DNA from: Prorocentrum cordatum
Taxonomy: Eukaryota; Sar; Dinophyceae; Prorocentrales; Prorocentraceae
Assembly: GCA_963575745.1 (NCBI GenBank)
Contig: CAUYUJ010010446.1
Location: 62,001-126,000 of the forward strand
DNA: 64,000 bases
Direction: 5' to 3'
Shown here: positions 51,880 to 62,665 of the stretch, piece after piece
Numbering within the stretch: position 1 is the stretch's first letter
How the letters are laid out: each line of letters starts with the position of its first letter
Made by a program: the position numbers and the translations under genes
The notes under the pieces: generated by a model
Told to the model about the DNA's origin: nothing
What the model saw: the letters and a program-made list of their open reading frames with translations, nothing else
Databases searched by the model: none

Positions 51880-54062
51880 CCCACCACGCCCCCGCCACGT
51901 CTGACCCCAGCCACCTCGACTTCCTGGGCGCCCAGACCACCTCGACCTCTTGTGCGTGGTGTTTTAGGGCACCCCCACCCTGGAAAAACTCGCGCCGGCA
52001 TCCCATACCGCGTCTGACATCCCCAACCACCTCGACCTCCTGGGCGTTGTGCTTTGGGGCCTCCCCACCCTGTAAAAACTCGCGCCGGCACCCCCCCAAC
52101 CGCGTCTGACATCCCCAGCCACTTCGACCTCCTGGGCGTGGTGCTTTCGGGCCTCCCCACCCTGCCAATTGTCGCGCTGGCACCCACGCCCCCGCCGCGC
52201 CTGACTCCACCAGCCCCCTGACGTCTGGGCCTAGGTTCTTAAAGGCCACCCGCTCTGCAAAAACCTCGCCGGCGCTCCGTACCACGCCCCCACCGCGCTT
52301 GACACCGCCAGCCCCCTGGCGTCCTGGACCTAGGTTCTCCGGGGCCACCCACCCTGCAAAAACTTCGCCGGCACCCCCCACCGCGCCCCCCACCACGCCC
52401 CCACCGCGCCTGACACCGCCAGCCCCGAGGCGTCCTGGGTCTAGGTTCTCAGGGGCCCCCCGCCTTGCAAAAGCCTCGCCGGCACCCCCCACAACGCACT
52501 CCACCACGCCCCCACCGCGCCTGACACCGCCAGCCCCCTGGCGTCCTGGGCCTAGGTTCTCGTTCTCCGGGGCCACCCACCCTGCAAAAACCTCGCCACC
52601 ACCCTCCACCACGCCCCCCCCCCCCCCACCACCACGCACCCCACCGCGCCCTGACCGCGCCTGACACCGCCAGCCCCCTGGCGTCCTGGCCCTAAGTTCT
52701 CTGAAGCCACCCACCATGCAGAAACCTCGACACCGCCAACCCCTGGCGTCCTGGGCCCCATTTCTCAAGGGCCACCCACCGTGCCAAAACCTCGCCGGCG
52801 CCACCACGCCCTCCACCACGCCCCCGCCGCGCTTGGCACCGCCAGCCCCTCGGCGTCCTGGGCTTAGGTTCTCAAGGGCCACCCACCCTGCAAAAACCTC
52901 GCCGGCACCACCCACCACGCTCCCCACCACGCCCCCGCCGCGCGTGACACCGCCAGCCCCCTGGCGCCTAGGTTCCCAAGGGCTTCCCACTCTGCAAAAG
53001 CCTCGCCGGCACCCCCCACCACGCCCCCCACCCCCCCACCACGCCGCTGTCTGGGTCAGCAGCACGCACTACCGAAACAGAAACTTGAGCCCGACTGCGG
53101 TGGGGCTCAAGGTAAGGAGGGAGGCACCGCCAGCAGACTCAGATGATGAAGATGTTCATGGCGCTGCGTGTGCGCACGCGCACCAGATCCACCCTTCGGC
53201 CACGCGCAAGCGGGCTCTGCCGCCTGACGCACACCCGCCAGCCGCGTGTGATATCCCCAGCCACCTCGACCTCCTGGGCGTGGTGCTTTCGGGCCTCCCC
53301 ACCCTGCCAATTCTCGCGCTGGCACCCACGCCCCCGCCGCGCCTGACACCGCCAGCCCCCTTGGCGCCCTGGGCCTAGGATCTCAGGGGCCACCCGCTCT
53401 GCAAAAACCTCGCCGGCACCACCACGCCCTCCACCACGCCCCCACCGCGCCTTACACCGCCAGCCCCTTGGCGTCCTGGGCCTAGGCTCTCAGGGGCCAC
53501 CCGCCTTGCAAAAACCTCGCCGGCGCCCCCCGCCGCGCCCCCCACCACGCCCTCACCGCGCCTGACACCGCCAGCCCCGTGGCGTCCTGGGCCCAGGTTT
53601 TCAGGAGCCACCCACCCTGCAAAAACCTCGCCGGCATCCCCACCACGCCCCCCACCACGCCTTCACCGCGCCTCACACCGCCAGCCCCCTGGCGTCCTGG
53701 GTCTAGGCCGGCGCCCCCCCCCCCCCAACGCGCCCCCCACCGCCGCGTCCCCCACCACTCCCCCACCGCGCCTGACACCGCCAGCCTGCCCCCAGGCGTC
53801 CTGGGCCTAGGTTCTCCGAAACCACCCACCCTGCAAAAACCTCGACACTGCCAGCCCCCTTGGCGTCCTGGGCCTAAGTTAGCTAGGTTCTCAGGACCCC
53901 CCCCCCCTGCAAAAACCTCGCCGGCACCACCGCGCCCCCCACCGCGCCCCCACCGCGCCTCACACCGCCAGCCCCCTGGCGTCCTGGGCCCAGATTCCCA
54001 GGGGCCACCCACCCTGCAATCACCTCGCCAGCGCCGCCCGCCACGCTCCCCACCGCGCCCCC
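51880..54062. repeat. ~110-base C-rich minisatellite, about 18 units
   Basis: The core 'cctgacaccgccagccccct', then 'ggcgtcctgggcctaggttc', then 'ccaccctgcaaaaacctcg', then a variable 'ccaccacgccccc' linker. Unit length varies (about 75-140) through the C-rich linker. The first three units (51,900-52,195) and one at 53,255-53,340 are a subtype with 'cacctcgacctcctgggcgt'. A non-repeat insert lies at about 53,045-53,240. Ala/Pro or Gly/Val/Arg-rich frames are by-products. Confidence 0.9.
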
Positions 54063-54700
54063 GCTGCGCTTGTCGCCGTCCACGCTGCTCGGCGGGACGC
54101 GATTGCCCTCCGCGCCAGTGTCGGCGGGCGCGGCGGCTGAGGCTGCCGGCGGGCCGCCGGGCGGCGGCTTGGCCGGGGGCGGCGCGCGAGGCGTGCCGTT
54201 TGGCATGGTGGCGACCGAGAAACCGGAGAGAGTGGATCTCCGGCTCCGCTACCAATATCAACCGATGGCAGCACACGAAGTCTCCTCGGGATGTGTTCGA
54301 TCGAACTGATTATCTTGATGGTCGAATGAACTCGAAAGACACGCAACATTCTAGCTGGCTCAGGGGCCCCAGAACATCAAATGCCAACGGTACAAACATA
54401 TGTGAACCAATTGCTTGCAACACACCTGCTATGCTGAAACTGCTGAGCTGTGCTAGTACACATGACAACGTACATGAAACTCGGTATAACGGGGGATAGA
54501 TTGACACCGGGGACCCCCTGGACGCCCCTGCAGGAAGACCCCAGGCGTTTCAGTGCTCGTGGAATCGGTCAGGGAGACCCCAGGCCTTGCTGGGCCTAGG
54601 CCACGTGCCCAAATCGGTCAGGAGGGCGGCCGAACGCCCCCCCGAGGGCCCCAAGAGGCCCCAGACACCCACCAGACGCCCGAAGTCCACTCAAAATTAG
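54063..54700. other. Interval without recognisable gene
   Basis: A Gly/Ala-coding GC block (54,100-54,200) passes into AT-richer DNA (54,290-54,500). No domain is seen. Confidence 0.45.
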
Positions 54701-56515
54701 CCTGGCGAAGAACCCAACCATATGCAGTTGTCAGTACCGCAGCTGCGGGTTTCATCTTCAGTGGAACTCCCCATAGGACCACGGAGCGTGTGAGGGATGT
54801 GCCGAGATGGGTGCCACTGGGGCATTCGGTGAAGCTCCCTATGGGGACATGAAACACGCGCGGGGCGTGCCGACATGGGTGGCGGAAGCGCATGTGAGGG
54901 CCGCCACTGGGGCCTCCATTGGAGCCCCCATATGGGTCCCCGAAACATGATGCTGCTGCGGGGGGGGTGCCGGGATGGGTGGCGGAGACGCATGTAAGCG
55001 CCGCTACTGGGGCCTTCGGTGGAGCTCCCTATGGGGCCACGAAGCGCGTGAGGCGTGTACTGGGATGTGTGGCGGGGACGCATGTGAGCGCCGCCACTGG
55101 GGCCTTCGGTGGAGCTCCCTATGGGGCCACGAAACGTGTGAGGGGTGTGCCGAATTGGGTGCGGGTGGTGACGCATGCGGGCGGTGCCACTGAAGCCTTC
55201 GGTGGAGCTCCCTATGGGGCAACGGAACCTGTTGTTGTGAGGGGCGTGCCAAGATGGGTGGCGGGACGCATGTGAGCGCGGCCGCTGGGGCCTTCGGTGG
55301 AGCTCCCTCTGGGGCCACGAAACGTGTGAGGTGTGTGTGCTGAATTGGGTGTGCGGGACGCATGCGGGCGGCAGCACTGGGGCCTTCGGTGGAGCTCCTT
55401 CTGGGGCCACGAAACGTGTGAGGGGTGTGCCGAATTGGGTGTGCGGTACGCATGCGGGCGGCAGCACTGGGGCCTTCGGCGGAGCTCCCCATGGGGCCAC
55501 GAAGCGTGTGAGGTGTGTGTGCTGAATTGGGTGTGCGGGACGCATGCGGGCGGCAGCACTGGGGCCTTCGGTGGAGCTGGGGCCACGAAACGTGTGAGGG
55601 GTGTGCCGAATTGGGTGTGCGGGACGCATGCGGGCGGCAGCACTGGTGCCTTCGGTGGAGCTCCCTATGGGGCCACGAAACGTGTGAGGGGTGTGCCGAA
55701 ATGGGTGTGCGGGACGCATGCGGGCGGCAGCACTGGGGCCTTCGGTGGAGCTCCCTATGGGGCCACGAAACGTGTGAGGGGTGTGCCGAAATGGGTGTGC
55801 GGGACGCATGCGGGCGGCAGCACTGGGCCTTCGGTGGAGCTCCCTATGGGGCCACGAAACGTGTGAGGGGTGTGCCGAAATGGGTGTGCGGGACGCATGC
55901 GGGCGGCAGCACTGGGGCCTTCGGTGGAGCTCCCTATGGGGCCACGAAACGTGTGAGGGGTGTGCCGAAACGCATGCGGGCGGCAGCACTGTTCGGTGGA
56001 GCTCCCTATGGGAAGCGTGTGAGGGTGTGCCGAAATGGGTGTGCGGGACGCATGCGGGCGGCAGCACTGGGGCCTTCGGCGGAGCTCCCTCTGGGGCCAC
56101 GAAACGTGTGAGGGGTGTGCCGAAATGGGTGTGCGGGACGCATGCGGACGGCAGCACTGGAGCTCCCTATGGGGCCACGAAACGTGTGAGGGGTGTGCCG
56201 AAATGGGTGTGCGGGGCGCATGCCCGCGGCAGCACTGGTGCCTTCGGTGGAGCTCCCTCTGGGGCCACGAAACGTGTGAGGGGTGTGCCGAATTGGGTGT
56301 GCGGGACGCATTCAGGCGGCAGCACTGGGGCCTTCGGCGGAGCTCCCTATGGGGCCACGAAGCGTGTGAAGGGTGTGCCGAAATGGAGGAGGGAGGAGGA
56401 GGCAGCGGGAGGCGGAAGGAGACGCAGGGCACCGTCTCTTCAAAACGAGGGCCCAACACCACAGGATGGCTGGGAAAAAAGACTCCCAAGAGGCTTCCAA
56501 AACGTAGAATTAACC
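54700..56515. repeat. 90-base satellite, block 1 (diverged)
   Basis: It begins with 'aacccaaccatatgcagttg' (54,712) and ends with 'ctcttcaaaacgagggccca' (56,437). In between are about 17 units with core 'gtggagctccctatggggcc' / 'acgaaacgtgtgaggggtgt' / 'ggtgtgcgggacgcatgcgg'. Units 54.8-55.3 kb are the most diverged and vary in length; those at 55.5-56.3 kb are close to 90 bases with internal deletions. Confidence 0.92.
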
Positions 56516-58700
56516 TGGCGAAGGACCCAACCATATGCAGTTGAGAGTACCGCAATTGTGAATATCTTCTTCGGTGGCGCCCCCTATGGGGCCACGAGCC
56601 GTATGAGGGGTGTGCCGAAATGCGTGGCAGTGTACACAACACGAACGAAGACGATAGGTCCGAATATGAAAGCTTGAGCGCGTGCGAGTCGGATCGCGAG
56701 CGAGTCTGATTATGAATGAATCTGCGCGCGATTGATTCTAGTCGCATGAATGCGTGCATGGATACGCCCAATGTAAATTTATGTATACGACTGTGAACAG
56801 TTTGGGTCTGCGTGACTTTCGGTACTCGTGACTCTGAGCGTCGCCTCTGCAGGGGGCTTCCCTGGGAACCCCGACGGCAGCGCCCGCGCGCCGCGACGCC
56901 CATGTCGGCACGCCACACACCTGGTGTGCGGGACGCATGCGGACGGCAGCACTGGGGCCTTCGGTGGAGCTCCCTGTGGGGCCACGAAACGTGTGAGGGG
57001 TGTGCCGAAATGGGTGTGCGGGACGCATGCGGACGGCAGCCATGGGGCCTTCGGTGGAGCTCCCTATGGGGCCACGAAACGTGTGAGGGGTGTGCCGAAA
57101 TGGGTGTGCGGGACGCATGCGGACGGCAGCACTGGGGCCTTCGGTGGAGCTCCCTGTGGGGCCACGAAACGTGTGAGGGGTGTGCCGAAATGGGTGTGCG
57201 GGACGCATGCGGACGGCAGCACTGGGGCCTTCGGTGGAGCTCCCTATGGGGCCACGAAACGTGTGAGGGGTGTGCCGAAATGGGTGTGCGGGACGCATGC
57301 GGACGGCAGCACTGGGGCCTTCGGTGGAGCTCCCTGTGGGGCCACGAAACGTGTGAGGGGTGTGCCGAAATGGGTGTGCGGGACGCATGCGGACGGCAGC
57401 ACTGGGGCCTTCGGTGGAGCTCCCTATGGGGCCACGAAACGTGTGAGGGGTGTGCCGAAATGGGTGTGCGGGACGCATGCGGACGGCAGCACTGGGGCCT
57501 TCGGTGGAGCTCCCTATGGGGCCACGAAACGTGTGAGGGGTGTGCCGAAATGGGTGTGCGGGACGCATGCGGACGGCAGCCTGGGGCCTTCGGTGGAGCT
57601 CCCTATGGGGCCACGAAACGTGTGAGGGGTGTGCCGAAATGGGTGTGCGGGACGCATGCGGACGGCAGCACTGGGGCCTTCGGTGGAGCTCCCTGTGGGG
57701 CCACGAAACGTGTGAGGGGTGTGCCGAAATGGGTGTGCGGGACGCATGCGGACGGCAGCCATGGGGCCTTCGGTGGAGCTCCCTGTGGGGCCACGAAACG
57801 TGTGAGGGGTGTGCCGAAATGGGTGTGCGGGACGCATGCGGACGGCAGCACTGGGGCCTTCGGTGGAGCTCCCTGTGGGGCCACGAAACGTGTGAGGGGT
57901 GTGCCGAAATGGGTGTGCGGGACGCATGCGGACGGCAGCCATGGGGCCTTCGGTGGAGCTCCCTATGGGGCCACGAAACGTGTGAGGGGTGTGCCGAAAT
58001 GGGTGTGCGGGACGCATGCGGACGGCAGCACTGGGGCCTTCGGTGGAGCTCCCTGTGGGGCCACGAAACGTGTGAGGGGTGTGCCGAAATGGGTGTGCGG
58101 GACGCATGCGGACGGCAGCCATGGGGCCTTCGGTGGAGCTCCCTATGGGGCCACGAAACGTGTGAGGGGTGTGCCGAAATGGGTGTGCGGGACGCATGCG
58201 GACGGCAGCACTGGGGCCTTCGGTGGAGCTCCCTGTGGGGCCACGAAACGTGTGAGGGGTGTGCCGAAATGGGTGTGCGGGACGCATGCGGACGGCAGCC
58301 ATGGGGCCTTCGGTGGAGCTCCCTATGGGGCCACGAAACGTGTGAGGGGTGTGCCGAAATGGGTGTGCGGGACGCATGCGGACGGCAGCACTGGGGCCTT
58401 CGGTGGAGCTCCCTGTGGGGCCACGAAACGTGTGAGGGGTGTGCCGAAATGGGTGTGCGGGACGCACGCGGACGGCAGCCATGGGGCCTTCGGTGGAGCT
58501 CCCTATGGGGCCACGAAACGTGTGAGGGGTGTGCCGAAATGGGTGTGCGGGACGCATGCGGACGGCAGCACTGGGGCCTTCGGTGGAGCTCCCTATGGGA
58601 GGGAGGAGGGGGAGGAGGAGGAGAGGAGGAGGAGGAGAGGTGGGACGCGGGGCGCTGTCTCTTCAAAACGAGGACCCAACACCACAGGATGGTTGGGAAA
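56516..58700. repeat. 90-base satellite, block 2 (near-homogeneous, 180-base higher-order period)
   Basis: It begins again with 'acccaaccatatgcagttg' (56,525), passes through a unique spacer (56,640-56,920), then holds about 18.6 almost identical 90-base units at 56,925-58,607, and ends with 'ctcttcaaaacgaggaccca' (58,660). From 57,630 onward two unit types alternate (mostly 'actgggg..ctgtgggg' and 'catgggg..ctatgggg'), giving a 180-base period. One unit lacks a base at about 57,581. Because 90 is a multiple of three and the unit has no stops, four or more frames stay open for hundreds of codons. Confidence 0.96.
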
Positions 58701-60150
58701 AACATTGATTTCCCAAAGCTTTTGCATGATTTGGGGAATGCCTTGTTCTTCAGTCTTCTGGGCGTCCGAGACCGCCTGGGACGCTCGAAAGTCGCCCTAA
58801 AACCATCGGAAAGGGCTTCCAAGCAGTCCAACAGAGCCCCAAGACCCCAGACGGCACAACAAGGTTCCAAGATGGCCTAAGAGAGCCCCATGACGGCCCA
58901 AAATGGCCCCAAGACACCCTCCAAAGCATTCCAAATCGTGACCCGGTCTTTCAAGGAGACCGCGGTTGGAGGCAGGGTGGCCCGAGGAAGCCCCCAGAGG
59001 CACCCAGAAGACGCCCAGGAAGCCTCCAGAAGGCCTCAAGAAAGCCTGAAAAGCTTCCGTGAGGCCACCAGAAGCTATCCAAGGAGGAGCCTTCGCAAAA
59101 AGAGCTGAGGAGGATGGAGAATTTTTGCAGGGCAGGGCGAGAATGAGGAAACAGAAACATAGAGGACATATAACGAATCACATTATTATAACGGCGATTC
59201 CGGAAAAGGCAGCAAGGAGTTATCGCTAAATTGTCTGTTTGACCTTCCTGCCATTCCGCCTGCATGCCAAACTTCAAGGACCAAGGTGCATGGCGCGTAG
59301 CGCCAATGCAGTATTGTTTTTTTTTCGCATTTATACATACATACATATATATATATATATGTATGCATGTGTGCGCAGCAGGTACACAACATACTACAGA
59401 CTGCTACAGACCTTAGCATTCATCCCAAGGTGCACCACTGCTACACAAACTGCCCCATAGATACTACTGACTGCTATACAAACTGCCTTCCCTCGGTGCC
59501 GCAGGATTTCTGTGGGACCCCTCGGGGCACGCCTGCAGGGACGTGATCGAGAGGCCTCCGCTGTGCGAGCTTCTTGGCCAGACTGCCGCATCTGCTCCAA
59601 AATGTGCGGCGGCAGCGCAGGAGAGAGCGGCGGGCGGACGCCAACTACACTTACACCAACCCTGGCTTGGTGTATACGCCGTCCCGGCCAGGGCGTCGAG
59701 GGTCAATACACAATCTGAGGGCCAAGGGTGGCCCTGGCCAGGCATGGTGGAGTGTAGATTCCTTCTGCGGAAGAAGAGCGGGGCAGGGCGTGGTGGGGGA
59801 CGAGAGGGCCAGGCATCAGAGAGGGTGACAGCGCGAGGGAGCGATGCGCGCCTCAGCAGCGTCCTCTCCGTCGTCGGACCCGTCATCGAGAGATTCGATG
59901 TCGTCCTGGGCAATACTCCACGGCCCCAGCAGCCACAATCCGACGACCCGTGATGGGGTCAGCTTTTGAAAAGACGCAAGACTACAACATTGTTTCTTCG
60001 GAGGGCAGCCGTGAGTGGTGCGTGTCCAACCCATTGGTACCCTGTAAGCGTTGTAACATCCAAAGGTGCCAGGGCTGAAATATGGACGAGACATGTTCGA
60101 GGACTGCGCGGGGGTCGTGTGTGTGTGTGTGCGATGCTGAATGCCTGCCC
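58701..60150. other. Interval without recognisable gene; includes a (TA)n tract
   Basis: 58,800-59,060 has recurring 'aggcctcaagaaagcc'-type short words. A 'tacatacatatatatatata' tract lies at 59,335-59,370. Open frames at 59.46-59.95 kb on both strands show no motif. Confidence 0.45.
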
Positions 60151-60430
60151 TGGAGGTTTCAACGTGGCTTCAGCGTGGGCGAGAACCCCCCGAAGACTCT
60201 GCAGGAACCATGATAGGACCCTAACCGTGAAGGCCTCAACATTGCTTCAGCACAGGCGAAAGATCCTTCAGGGACATCAACGAATCACGTCGGTGGGATG
60301 TCTAAGCCCTGGCCACAATATTTCAACATGGTTACAACATGGGCGAGACGTCTTCGGGCCATGCGGGCATCAAATTGAATCCTTGACCCCGGGAGCTTCA
60401 ACCAGGCTTCAAAATCCGCTGGCCCCCTTG
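60150..60430 (+). repeat. Imperfect tandem 'TTCAACATGGCTTCAACATGGGCGA' motif
   Basis: The word group 'ggtttcaacgtggcttcagc' / 'gtgggcgagaac' recurs with drift at about 60,155, 60,235, 60,325 and 60,395. Related words appear at 63,045-63,165. Confidence 0.55.
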
Positions 60431-60604
60431 CGGGGCCACGAGGCTGTAGGGCCAGGGTTTGCTGTTCCCTGCGCCAGTTCCAGTTTCCAGTTTCCACTGT
60501 TACAATATTGTTTTATGATGCTGACTGTTCTTTGTTGATGGACCGAAAGAGGGAGGGTGCAAAAGCGTTCGGATTACCACGCCCGAATCGCGTTGCCTGA
60601 ATTC

Positions 60605-61020
60605 CTGGGGGGAGCGCGGGGCATGTAAAATTACCCCAGTGTGACCCTACCTAGAAGTTGGAGCCCCTAGGAAAGCAGCATTAGCTGCTATGCTATGCTA
60701 TGCTATGCCATGCTATGCTGCGCTATGCTATGCTATGTTATGCTATGCTATGCTATGATATGCTGCGCTATGCTATGCTATGCTATACTGAACTATGCTA
60801 TGTCATGCTGCGCTGTGCTATGCTAAGCTATGCTATGCTATGCTATGCTATGCTAAGCTGCGCTATGCTATGCTATGCTATGCTGCGCTATGCTATGCTA
60901 TGATATGCTATGATTGGCTATGGTATGTTATGTTACGCTATGCTAATGCAGCGCTGCGCTATGTTAAGCTAAGCTAAGCTAAGCAAACCCTCTAGCCAAA
61001 GCCTAGGTAGGGAATTACCC
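60605..61020 (-). repeat. AGCAT-pentamer composite element, copy II (inverted)
   Basis: Right segment first ('ttaccccagtgtgaccctac', 60,632; 'agaagttggagcccctagg'), then a (TATGC/TGCTA)n array 60,688-60,955, a TTAGC/AAGCT bridge and a short left-segment remnant ('ccctctagccaaagcctagg'). This is the reverse complement of the arrangement at 6.06-6.65 kb. Confidence 0.82.
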
Positions 61021-61094
61021 CCATGCTAATTACCCGAACAAAAAACTAAACTGGCAACGCGGTTGGCACACACGAGCGCCACAGAATACACCCA

Positions 61095-61265
61095 CAGATC
61101 AGCATAGCATAGCGTAGCATAGCATAGCGCAGCATAGCATAGCGTAGCATAGCATAGCGCAGCATAGCGTGGCATAGCATAGCATAGCATAGCATAGCAT
61201 AGCATAGCAACTAATGCTGCTTTCCAAAGGGCTCCAACTTCTCGGTTGGGTCGCGAATGGTTACG
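61095..61265 (+). repeat. AGCAT-pentamer composite element, copy III (partial)
   Basis: A (AGCAT)n array 61,098-61,210 with the right segment 'aactaatgctgctttccaaa' / 'gggctccaacttctcggt' following. Same orientation as copy I; the left segment is missing. Confidence 0.8.
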
Positions 61266-61399
61266 GAAGGCACTGCTTGCGGGGGCTCCGGTCCGGCCAT
61301 CGAGGCTAGCTCGGCATCTGTCGCACATTGCTTTTGGTTTGCCTTTCCTTTCCTTTGCTTTTGCTTTTGCTTTGCTTTGCTTTGCGTTGCTTGTGCTTT

Positions 61400-61875
61400 G
61401 CTGTGCTGTCGCTACTGTTGCTTTGCCTTTGCTTTGCTGCTATGCTATGCTCTGCTCTGCTCTGCTCTGCTCTGCTATGCTGCGCTGTGCTATGCTGCGC
61501 TGTGCTGTGCTGCGCTATGCTATGCTATCCTGTGCTATGCAATGCTATGCTGGACTATGCTGTGATATGCTATGCTGCGCTATGCTGTGCTACGCTATGC
61601 TATGCTATGCTATGCTGTGCTCTGCTATGCTAAAGCTCAACGAAGCTAAGATGAAGGTACGCTAAGCTAAGATAAACCTGAGCAAAGATGAAGGTACGCT
61701 AAGCTAAGATGAAATAAATTAAGCTAAGATGAGATAAGCACCGCTAAGCTAAAGGGACGTAGCTGGGGGAACCGTGGGGCGGATACTGGGGGAACCGCCC
61801 AGGGTGGTGTGCACTGCCCGGCCCCTGTAAGAAAGAGAGCAAGAACCCTCTAGGCAGAGCCTAGGTCGGGAAATA
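61400..61875 (-). repeat. AGCAT-pentamer composite element, copy IV (inverted, left part)
   Basis: A (TATGC/TCTGC)n array 61,440-61,635, an AAGCTAAGATGA bridge 61,635-61,750 and the left segment 61,750-61,875 ('agggacgtagctgggggaac'), the reverse complement of 6,055-6,185. The preceding 61,335-61,440 is a TTTGC/TTTGCTTTGC tract. Confidence 0.82.
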
Positions 61876-62455
61876 CATGAAATTCGCGCCACCGAAGCCA
61901 TAGACAATCGTGTATTACACAATATTCGCGTCCCCGACGCAATGAACCCTGGTGAATTACGCAATATTCGCGTCTCCGGAACCATATACATTCGCAAAAT
62001 ACGCAGTGTTCGTGTCCCCGAGGCCATATAAACCCTTGCGAATGACGCGAGAGCCGCGCCCCCGAAGCCCAAAACCTTTGCAAAATATGCAAGGTACGTG
62101 TCCCCGAAGCCACGCACGCCTGTAAATCACGCAATGCTCGCGCCCCCGAAGCCACAAAAGCTTGTAAATCATACGATAGTCGCGTCCCCGAAGCAGCTAA
62201 CCTTCGTAAATCAAAAAATAATCGCGTGTCCGAAGCCATAGCGCACATGACGCTATATTTGCGACCCCGAAGCAATACCCCCTGCAAATTACACGCGATT
62301 CGCGTATCCGAAGCCATAACCCATTTTAAAATACATTATACTCGCGACTCCGAAGCCATCAACCCTTATACATTACATTGGAATTGCGCTAAACTTGCGT
62401 CCTCGAAACCATAAATCCTCGCGAATTACATCATAATCTCGGCCAGGAAACCATG
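61876..62455. repeat. 43-base tandem repeat, about 13 units
   Basis: The core 'cgcgtccccgaagccat' followed by an AT-rich half ('gtaaattac(g/a)caatatt') recurs at about 61,892, 61,933, 61,976, 62,018 and 62,062, continuing to 62,455 with growing divergence. Confidence 0.9.
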
Positions 62456-62478
62456 AACACGCGTAATCTATTGAACAT

Positions 62479-62665
62479 TTGCCACATTTCTGAAATTCGG
62501 CGGCCCCCCTCACGCAGATCGGCGGGGTCAGGGTCGAACAACCAAGGGGATTTGCCACATTTCTGAAATTCGGCGGCACCCCTCACACAGATCAGCAGGG
62601 TCAGGGTCGAAAAACCAATGGGATTGTCACATTTCTGAAATTCGGCGGGAAACCTCAGTGCACAG
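62479..62665. repeat. 73-base tandem repeat, 2.5 units
   Basis: 'cacatttctgaaattcggcg' recurs at 62,483, 62,556 and 62,628; the first two units share 'ggggtcagggtcgaa'-type sequence. Confidence 0.85.

Noticed and set aside
56925-58607. CRISPR-like array
   Set aside because: Units are contiguous and nearly identical with no unique spacers; eukaryotic satellite DNA fits.
56738-58870. Reading frames of 350-710 codons on both strands across the 90-base satellite
   Set aside because: The period is a multiple of three and the unit has no stops in several frames, so long frames are automatic. Overlapping frames on both strands are equally open.
60700-61640. Met/Cys/Tyr/Ala-rich small proteins
   Set aside because: Direct translation of the TATGC/AGCAT pentamer in its frames; no constraint visible.
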